Assembly (NCBI GenBank): GCA_035545895.1
Contig: DASZXJ010000236.1
Location: forward strand, 1-9,833
Direction of reading: 5' to 3'
Origin: DASZXJ01 sp035545895
Lineage (GTDB): Bacteria > Planctomycetota > Phycisphaerae > Tepidisphaerales > Tepidisphaeraceae
DNA: 9,833 nucleotides
A program made the position numbers and the translations under genes. The notes under the pieces were generated by a model. The model saw only the letters and a list, made by a program, of their open reading frames with translations, was not told where the DNA came from and did not search any database. Shown here in pieces: positions 5,317 to 9,833 of the stretch (within the stretch, counting starts at the first letter, position 1; each line of letters begins with the position of its first letter).

Positions 5317-6186
5317 TCATTACTGGTCATTTTGACGGTCGCGTTGAGCACTTTTGCGTTCGCGCAAAAGGCCCCGCTGAAAGAATCGGTCAAAACTTCC
5401 ATATTCGCTGATATCACCGCCATTCAACCAGGCAAACCGTTTAAGATCGGCGTGCTCTTAAAGATCGAGCCGCACTGGCACATCTACTGGACCAACTCCG
5501 GCGATGCGGGCATCCCGACCAAGGTCGAGTTAAAACTGCCCGAAGGTTTCACCGCGTCGGCCATCGAATATCCCACGCCCAGCCGGATCGAACAGTCCGG
5601 CGGCATTGTCATGTACGGATATTCCGGAGAAGTCATGCTGCTGGCGACCATCACCCCGCCCGCGCAAATTGCTTCATCAAAGATCAAAATCACCACGCCG
5701 ACAAGCTGGCTCGTTTGCGATGAAAACTCATGTTTGCCCGGTCAGGCTTTGGGATTGAATTTGGAATTGCCGATCGCTGAATCAGCAAAGCCGGCCAATT
5801 CTGAACTGTTCAATCATTGGAATAAGCAATTGCCTTGCGGGATTTCCTCCAGCGAAATCGCCGATCACAAGGAGGAAATTGCCTATCAGACCAAAGCCAA
5901 TCACACGACCGGCGTTTGGACATCGACCATCCAGTGGAAAGGCGACGCTCCCGCGCAGGTCGAATGGTTCCCGCCTGCAAGCGAGGCCGTGCTTTTTAAC
6001 AATAAATTCACGGTGCAAACGACCGGCCGGACGACCGTTATTACCGCAGGTTTTGATTTGCCGCCCACACCCGCCAACGCCGCGCCGGCGCCGGATTCGG
6101 TCTTGAGTTATCGCACGCCCGCTGGCCGGGTCGGCGTGACGCTGCCTATTGTTCTATCTGGAAACCCCAATTCCAAACCCCTTTGA
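5308..6186 (+). CDS. exported DsbD N-terminal-domain (DsbD_N-like) protein
   Basis: This 292-residue protein starts with a clear signal peptide (MRTSLLVILTVALSTFAFA, probable cleavage after residue 19) and then carries an immunoglobulin-like DsbD alpha/N domain, roughly residues 28-155. Family marks are IEPHWHIYWTNSGDAGIPT (53-71), IEYPTPSRI (86-94), MYGYSGEVMLLATI (102-115) and WLVCDENSCLPG (134-145), whose C137-x4-C142 pair is the site that receives electrons in DsbD. The rest (about 160-292) has an unrecognised beta-rich region with one more cysteine (C177). Full-length DsbD goes on to an eight-helix membrane domain and a thioredoxin domain; both are absent, so this is a free periplasmic domain. 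It probably passes reducing equivalents to, or binds, an extracytoplasmic thiol protein. The following redoxin gene starts 11 nt after its stop, so the two are an operon. Confidence 0.85.
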   Translation: MRTSLLVILTVALSTFAFAQKAPLKESVKTSIFADITAIQPGKPFKIGVLLKIEPHWHIYWTNSGDAGIPTKVELKLPEGFTASAIEYPTPSRIEQSGGIVMYGYSGEVMLLATITPPAQIASSKIKITTPTSWLVCDENSCLPGQALGLNLELPIAESAKPANSELFNHWNKQLPCGISSSEIADHKEEIAYQTKANHTTGVWTSTIQWKGDAPAQVEWFPPASEAVLFNNKFTVQTTGRTTVITAGFDLPPTPANAAPAPDSVLSYRTPAGRVGVTLPIVLSGNPNSKPL

Positions 6187-6192
6187 AGGAGG
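6186..6192 (+). promoter_or_regulatory. Shine-Dalgarno AAGGAGG fixing the redoxin start
   Basis: AAGGAGG begins on the last base of the DsbD-like stop codon and lies 5 nt before the ATG at 6198. It rules out the longer in-frame TTG start at 6183, which would place the ribosome site inside the coding sequence. Confidence 0.85.
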
Positions 6193-6197
6193 TTGTT

Positions 6198-6794
6198 ATG
6201 TCGAAGAACCTGATTGCATTGGTTGTGGCGTTGTTTGTTGGCGCCGCGTTGACCGTGGCTGCTGTCACTCAGCCGCCGCCCATCATTGGATCGCCCGCGC
6301 CGCAATTCGCCTTGCAGGACCAGGACGGCAAAGAGGTCAAACTTTCTGATTTCGCCGGCAAGATCGTCGTGCTCGAATGGTTCAACGAGGAATGCCCGAT
6401 CGTTCAGCGTCATTACAAGGCCGACACGATGAACACCCTTTCCGCCAAGTACAAAGGGAAGAATGTGGTGTGGCTGGCAATCAATTCGACGAAAGGCAAG
6501 ACCAACGCGGACAACAAGAAAGCCGCCGCTGCATGGCACATGGAACGTCCGATCCTGAACGACGCCTCCGGCAAGACCGGCCATGCGTACCAATCAACCA
6601 ATACGCCCGGCATGTACGTCGTCGACGCCAAGGGCAATCTCGCCTACTGGGGCGGCATCGATGACAACATCAATGGCGACAAAGCCACCGTCAAAAACTA
6701 CGTCTCTCAAACCCTGGATGAACTCCTGGCCGGCCAAACCGTCAGCCAGCCAAAGACCCAGCCTTATGGCTGCACGGTAAAATACGCGGATTAA
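6198..6794 (+). CDS. exported redoxin (AhpC/TSA-Redoxin family, thioredoxin fold)
   Basis: This 198-residue protein begins with a hydrophobic export segment (LIALVVALFVGAALTVAAV, 5-23), either a signal peptide or an N-terminal anchor. The thioredoxin-fold domain covers about 29-180: GSPAPQFALQDQDGKEV (31-47) is the classic peroxiredoxin opening, VVLEWFNEECPIVQRHY (57-73) holds Cys66, and TPGMYVVDAKG (136-146) contains the cis-proline and the following strand. There is no CxxC. The only other cysteine is Cys192, in a C-terminal PYGCTVKY tail (189-196) that is a hallmark of this group of redoxins. Cys66 could be a peroxidatic residue with Cys192 resolving, although that is inference. It forms a tight pair with the DsbD_N-like gene upstream, suggesting that the latter reduces it or shares its thiol-handling role outside the cytoplasm. 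A strong terminator follows. Confidence 0.88.
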   Translation: MSKNLIALVVALFVGAALTVAAVTQPPPIIGSPAPQFALQDQDGKEVKLSDFAGKIVVLEWFNEECPIVQRHYKADTMNTLSAKYKGKNVVWLAINSTKGKTNADNKKAAAAWHMERPILNDASGKTGHAYQSTNTPGMYVVDAKGNLAYWGGIDDNINGDKATVKNYVSQTLDELLAGQTVSQPKTQPYGCTVKYAD

Positions 6795-6801
6795 GCAATG
6801 A

Positions 6802-6875
6802 GTGGCCAGTGATTGGTGGTCAGTTGTCAGATCGGATTTGACCGGCCACTGATCACTGGCCACCTTTTTTATTTT
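6802..6875 (+). terminator. terminator after the redoxin gene, made from a GGCCAGTGAT repeat
   Basis: A perfect 12-bp inverted repeat, GTGGCCAGTGAT (6802-6813) with ATCACTGGCCAC (6852-6863), is followed by CTTTTTTATTTTT (6864-6876). Inside it, GGTCA (6818-6822) pairs with TGACC (6839-6843), so the hairpin is branched or nested. The arms and the inner sequence reuse related GGCCAGT/GGTCAGT words, the style of a dispersed intergenic repeat used as a terminator. The T-tract overlaps the stop codon of the convergent HAD gene. Confidence 0.7.
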
Positions 6876-7750
6876 TGCTTCCCCATAATCAGCAAAGCGA
6901 TCGTAAACGTCTGTAAAAAAATCGTGCTGAGCATGAGTGACACAAAGTTCGGCTCGCCGCGGTTGAGGTAGGCGACGAACAGCAGTGCCAACGCCAGCAC
7001 CTGCACGATGCCGGCCATCAGCTTGCTGACGGAAAAGTCCGAAAAATCCGAGTCGCGATTGCGTTTTCGCAACTCCAGCAAAATTTGCTCGGCGAGTTGT
7101 TCCAACCGATTGGCCGCGGTCGGTTGCGGGCGCGGCGCTGAAGCGGGCTCGGGTTCCTCTGATGGACGAGCGGCTTCGAGATGCTTTTCAACAATCGACA
7201 GCGCCTCTTTCAGACTGCCGGCGACGAAATCGGGCGGCGATTCCACTTTTTCGTCCGCTGCGGGAGATGCGGGAAGCCCGCTGATCTTCAGCAGGATGGT
7301 CCTGCAACCCGCAGCCTTGCCGGCTTCGATATCGCGCGGCGCATCGCCGATCAACCAGCTTCGCGACAGATCCAGCGCCAGTTTTTCCGCAGCCAGCAGG
7401 ATCATGCCCGGCTTGGGCTTGCGCATTTCGCTTTCGTGGTTGTACGGCTCGACCGTTCCCTCGGGGTGATAGGGACAATATTCGTGCCGATCGATCACCG
7501 CGATCGGCAGCACCGAATGCAAAAGCTGGTCGAGCTTGCGATTGACTGCCTGCACCGCCCGCTCATCAAACATTCCTCTCGCCACGCCCGACTGGTTGGA
7601 GATCACCACGGTCGCAAATCCCATCGACCGCGCTTTTCCCACCGCCTGTGCGGCACCTTCAATCAGCACGACTTTTTCCGGATCGCCCAAATAGCCGTCG
7701 CTGACAATGAGCGTATTATCGCGGTCAAAGAAAATAGCGGGTCGTTTCAT
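6869..7750 (-). CDS. GmhB-like HAD phosphatase with a C-terminal membrane tail
   Basis: The first 160 residues of this 293-residue protein form a HAD-IIIA phosphatase like GmhB, which removes the 7-phosphate of D-glycero-D-manno-heptose 1,7-bisphosphate during ADP-heptose synthesis for LPS. All HAD motifs are present: FFDRDNT (7-13; nucleophile D9, acid/base D11), VISNQSG (49-55), RKPKPGM (110-116) and LIGDAPRDIEAG (133-144). The GmhB zinc loop is degraded: YCPYHPEG (91-98) keeps one Cys, but the later CxC before RKP is SEM (107-109). GmhB normally ends near 190 residues. Here a Pro/Glu/Ala-rich linker (about 193-212), a short helical segment (215-232) and two predicted membrane helices (about 245-262 and 268-288) follow. 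The ATG at 7750 is preferred to a TTG two codons earlier. No strong ribosome site or promoter is seen. Confidence 0.82.
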   Translation of the reverse strand: MKRPAIFFDRDNTLIVSDGYLGDPEKVVLIEGAAQAVGKARSMGFATVVISNQSGVARGMFDERAVQAVNRKLDQLLHSVLPIAVIDRHEYCPYHPEGTVEPYNHESEMRKPKPGMILLAAEKLALDLSRSWLIGDAPRDIEAGKAAGCRTILLKISGLPASPAADEKVESPPDFVAGSLKEALSIVEKHLEAARPSEEPEPASAPRPQPTAANRLEQLAEQILLELRKRNRDSDFSDFSVSKLMAGIVQVLALALLFVAYLNRGEPNFVSLMLSTIFLQTFTIALLIMGKQK

Positions 7751-7870
7751 CGCCAATTAATCTAAACCCTTGGCCGGAAAAGAAAAGGGCCAGAGAGATT
7801 TTGGATTTGCTGATTGGATGTACCTGCATTTGCTTCGTTCGCCTGCACAACGCGACGATATGTCAGGATT

Positions 7871-8305
7871 TTAGATGATTCGGATTTCGCCGATCTGCAC
7901 CCAGTTGCCGGCGGGGTCCTGCAAAAGCAGGGATTCCTGACCGGCCAGCAACGGTTTTTGAAAGAGGAATTCGATCTTCCGATCGATCAACTGCTGCTCA
8001 ATGATCGGCAGGTTGGGAACATCGATCCCCAGCGGTCGAAAATCCTCGCGCAGAAGTGGCGGTTCGACGATTTCGAAACGAAGCCGGAAATTCTCGGCTT
8101 TGTAGGTAATCAAGCCATACTTGGCGGATTCGCGCTCGAACCGGAGCATGTTGACGTAAAAATCGTCGAGTTGAACTTCCAACCCGGCGCCGGCGGAAAG
8201 AACAATATCTTCGATTGCGACCAGCCGGACTGGAGGCGGCTCGGGCATGTGCAGCCGCCGATCGATCACCGGTTTGAAATTGATGCTCGAAGGTTCCAGT
8301 TCCAC
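7871..8305 (-). CDS. VOC-fold (glyoxalase/bleomycin-resistance-like) protein
   Basis: This 144-residue protein is probably a single-subunit member of the vicinal oxygen chelate superfamily. The strongest mark is the closing strand and turn LLLQDPAGNWVQIGE (126-140), equivalent to the FxDPDGNxxE/QL ending of VOC domains. Before it lie DFYVNMLRFERE (48-59), a usual first helix after the opening strand, and RLRFEIVE (74-81). Metal ligands cannot be assigned with confidence, so it may be a non-catalytic binding member. The GTG at 8305 is chosen because GAGG lies a few bases upstream; an ATG at residue 20 (8248) is an alternative, since residues 1-20 are outside the fold. The gene is 120 nt upstream of the GmhB-like gene on the same strand. 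No biochemical role can be named. Confidence 0.65.
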   Translation of the reverse strand: MELEPSSINFKPVIDRRLHMPEPPPVRLVAIEDIVLSAGAGLEVQLDDFYVNMLRFERESAKYGLITYKAENFRLRFEIVEPPLLREDFRPLGIDVPNLPIIEQQLIDRKIEFLFQKPLLAGQESLLLQDPAGNWVQIGEIRII

Positions 8306-8409
8306 GATCCCTCAGTTTACCCCGCCAAACGCTTTATATGCCACTATTTATCGGCTAATTTAACCTTGGCCACGGAAAGGCCGATCTTATTGAAGTCAGG
8401 ACGACGCTT

Positions 8410-8694
8410 ATGAAACGAATCGCCCTCATCGCAATTCCCCTGCTGGCCTGGGGCTGCACGCCCGCACGTGTCGCGGAAACAACCCCGCGGGGCCCGGTGA
8501 TCGTTCGCGTGGCGGGTCGCGAGAGCACGATCACCGCCCGCGCCAGCGTCAATGGTCCGACTTATTCTGTTGAAGATCGATCCGGCCAGACCGTCGTCCC
8601 CGCCATGACGATCAACCAACTGCAAGCCCGGCATCCCGAAATTGCACGCCACGTCCAATCGATCACCGCCAGCGCCTATGCCGGCATGGATTGA
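8410..8694 (+). CDS. small predicted lipoprotein of unknown function
   Basis: This 94-residue protein starts with MKRIALIAIPLLAWGC, a short basic start, a hydrophobic core and a lipobox-like LAWGC whose Cys16 would be the lipidated residue after signal peptidase II cleavage. The Trp at -2 is unusual for a lipobox. The mature part (about 78 residues) has no domain I recognise. It contains a beta-rich stretch (VIVRVAGRESTITARASV, 30-47) and a helical end (MTINQLQARHPEIARHVQSI, 66-85). AGGA (8398-8401) lies 8 nt before the ATG. It stands alone between the VOC gene, which diverges from it, and the convergent polA. A hydrophobic N-terminus with a lipobox is the only functional clue, pointing to a membrane-attached envelope protein. 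Confidence 0.65.
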   Translation: MKRIALIAIPLLAWGCTPARVAETTPRGPVIVRVAGRESTITARASVNGPTYSVEDRSGQTVVPAMTINQLQARHPEIARHVQSITASAYAGMD

Positions 8695-8703
8695 TTGAGA
8701 AAA

Positions 8704-8770
8704 TTATTTAGCGGCGGTGCTTGCACCGCGTCCGTTAAAGAAACGCGTCGCAAGCGTCGCCGCTAAATAA
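8704..8770 (-). terminator. 67-bp imperfect palindrome downstream of polA
   Basis: TTATTTAGCGGCG (8704-8716) and CGCCGCTAAATAA (8758-8770) form a perfect 13-bp outer stem. Inside, GCTTGC and CGCGT on the left (8719-8724 and 8727-8731) also pair with the right arm, giving an imperfect stem with a central loop near 8737. It begins 3 nt after the polA stop. Read on the minus strand, the stem is followed by AATTTTCTC, so it can terminate polA transcription. The AT-bounded, GC-cored palindrome is the type found in many copies in planctomycete-like genomes, but I cannot count copies here. Confidence 0.6.
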
Positions 8771-8773
8771 GAA

Positions 8774-9833
8774 CTACGTCACTTCCTGCCAGTTCTTTCC
8801 GAAACCGATTTCCACTTTCAGCGGCACGATTAACTTCATTGCACCGGTCATTTCCTCACGGATGATCTCGGAATCCTTTTCAACCTGGTCGGCAGGCGTT
8901 TCAAAAACGAGTTCGTCGTGAACCTGAAGCAGCATTTTGCTTGGCCGCTTTTCACGGGCGAGCCGATTGTAAACATTCCGCATCGCGATTTTGATCAGGT
9001 CGGCGGCGGACCCTTGAACAACGCTGTTGATCGCAACCCGCTCGGACGCATTTCGAACAGAAATGACGTTGCTGAAAATATCCGGCACCGGCCGGCGCCG
9101 GCCCATCATCGTTTCAACATATCCCTTGTCCTGCGCCTGCTTGATGCAGGCGTCGAGGAAAGTCTTGATGCGTGGAAATCGCTTGTGGTAGGCCGCGATC
9201 AACTGGGCGGCGGCGGGCGTGGTCATTCCCTCGATTCGCCGAGCCAATCCACTGGCGCTGACCCCATACACAATTCCGAAATTGACGATCTTCGCCTGGG
9301 CGCGTTGATCTCGAGTGACTTTGTCCGTTTCCACTCCGAACACCTCGGCAGCCACGGTTTGATGGACATCCTGGTCCTTCGCAAATGCTTCCACCAGTGC
9401 CGGTTCGTCTGCAAGGTGCGCGAGGAACCGTAATTCGATCTGGCTGTAGTCAGCCGTCAAAAGCACATTGCGCTGGCGATCTCCCGGCACAAAGGCCAGC
9501 CGAATGCGACGCCCCTCATCGCTGCGGATCGGAATATTCTGCAAATTCGGATCGCTGCAGCTCAGCCTGCCCGTCGATGCGCCGATCTGGCTGAACGAGG
9601 GATGAATCCGATTCGTCCGTGGATTTACATATTCCGGGAGATTATCAAGATAGGTATTCTTCAGTTTCGTAAGCGTTCGATATTCGAGCATAAGCTTGGG
9701 AACTTCATGCTGGGCTGAGAGCTTTTCGAGCACCTCGACATCGGTGCTATAGCCGGTCGTGGTTTTCTTGCCCGGCGGAAGTTTGAGCTTCTGAAACAAC
9801 ACATCCGCAAGCTGCCTGGGAGAATCGAGGTTG
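8774..9833 (-). CDS. polA: DNA polymerase I, C-terminal polymerase domain (5' part beyond the window)
   Basis: The frame is open through the right edge, so this is the last 352 residues of Pol I. Numbering here starts at the first visible residue. Pol I fills gaps and replaces RNA primers in replication and repair. All polymerase motifs are present: KKTTTGYSTD (22-31), IGASTGRLSCSDPNLQNIPI (83-102), motif A LTADYSQIELR (125-135, catalytic Asp128, codon at 9451-9449), the O helix KIVNFGIVYG (181-190, motif B) and motif C LQVHDELVFE (302-311, with the HDE triad). The O-helix position homologous to E. coli Phe762 is Phe185, so normal discrimination against dideoxynucleotides is expected. The protein ends in the usual short GFGKNWQEVT-type tail. 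Whether an active 3'-5' or 5' exonuclease domain precedes it cannot be seen. An in-frame GTG at 9802 is internal, not the start. The stop codon is TAG. Confidence 0.97.
   Translation of the reverse strand, partial: NLDSPRQLADVLFQKLKLPPGKKTTTGYSTDVEVLEKLSAQHEVPKLMLEYRTLTKLKNTYLDNLPEYVNPRTNRIHPSFSQIGASTGRLSCSDPNLQNIPIRSDEGRRIRLAFVPGDRQRNVLLTADYSQIELRFLAHLADEPALVEAFAKDQDVHQTVAAEVFGVETDKVTRDQRAQAKIVNFGIVYGVSASGLARRIEGMTTPAAAQLIAAYHKRFPRIKTFLDACIKQAQDKGYVETMMGRRRPVPDIFSNVISVRNASERVAINSVVQGSAADLIKIAMRNVYNRLAREKRPSKMLLQVHDELVFETPADQVEKDSEIIREEMTGAMKLIVPLKVEIGFGKNWQEVT

Noticed and set aside
5172..5423. 83-codon minus-strand frame across the divergent intergenic region
   Set aside because: It covers the signal peptide of the DsbD-like gene on the other strand and has no protein-like features. 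The Cys-rich frame beside it is the more interesting one.
6183..6197. TTG start five codons upstream of the redoxin ATG
   Set aside because: It overlaps the previous stop codon and would put the AAGGAGG ribosome site inside the coding sequence.
7181..7765. 194-codon + strand frame
   Set aside because: It is the antisense shadow of the GmhB-like gene, whose HAD motifs are unmistakable.
7814..8413. 199-codon + strand frame
   Set aside because: It is antisense to the VOC gene and runs into the lipoprotein start. The minus-strand frame carries the DPAGN ending of a VOC domain, and this one has nothing.

Overview
The window is a stretch of bacterial chromosome, fairly GC-rich, from a Gram-negative, LPS-making bacterium. 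A member of Planctomycetota (Phycisphaerae-like) is my best guess. The pointers are a bactofilin pair in which one member carries an N-terminal zinc ribbon, a secreted redoxin ending in a GCxVKY motif, the style of the chromosomal HNH protein, and several families of palindromic or reiterated intergenic repeats. This placement is an inference from gene style, not from a marker gene. I see no rRNA, tRNA, CRISPR array, transposase or prophage.

Layout. Positions 1-274 hold no convincing gene, but contain short hairpins, a good Rho-independent terminator (212-243) and a promoter-like sequence. Two bactofilins follow on the + strand: a canonical one (275-679) and a zinc-ribbon variant (750-1166). 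A convergent terminator separates them from a minus-strand block. Read in its own direction, that block contains an HNH endonuclease-like protein (5153-4467), a 91-residue basic protein (4376-4101), an XRE-type regulator (4092-3757), a 500-residue tandem LPS-kinase-like protein (3741-2239) and a GT9 heptosyltransferase (2242-1190). The last four are tightly packed (gaps of 8 and 15 nt, then a 4-nt ATGA overlap) behind one plausible sigma70-type promoter, so they look like an operon for decorating LPS core.

A divergent, AT-rich intergenic region (5154-5307) also holds a cysteine-rich reading frame without a normal start codon. Beyond it lies a + strand pair for extracytoplasmic thiol chemistry: a stand-alone DsbD N-terminal-domain protein (5308-6186) and a secreted redoxin (6198-6794), closed by a strong terminator. 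Next on the minus strand are a GmhB-like HAD phosphatase with an unusual membrane tail (7750-6869) and a VOC-fold protein (8305-7871). A small + strand lipoprotein (8410-8694) faces the 3' part of polA (9833-8774), which runs off the window end.

How it fits together. The GmhB-like phosphatase, the GT9 enzyme and the LPS-kinase-like protein all point to heptose-containing LPS core: supply of heptose precursor, transfer, then phosphorylation. The DsbD_N/redoxin pair probably handles reducing power outside the cytoplasm. The bactofilins are cytoskeletal. The most unusual items are the tandem kinase with a WaaP-like half lacking the normal catalytic Asp, the membrane-tailed GmhB with a degraded zinc site, the Cys-rich mini-ORF, and an intergenic repeat that has been captured as the C-terminus of the heptosyltransferase.
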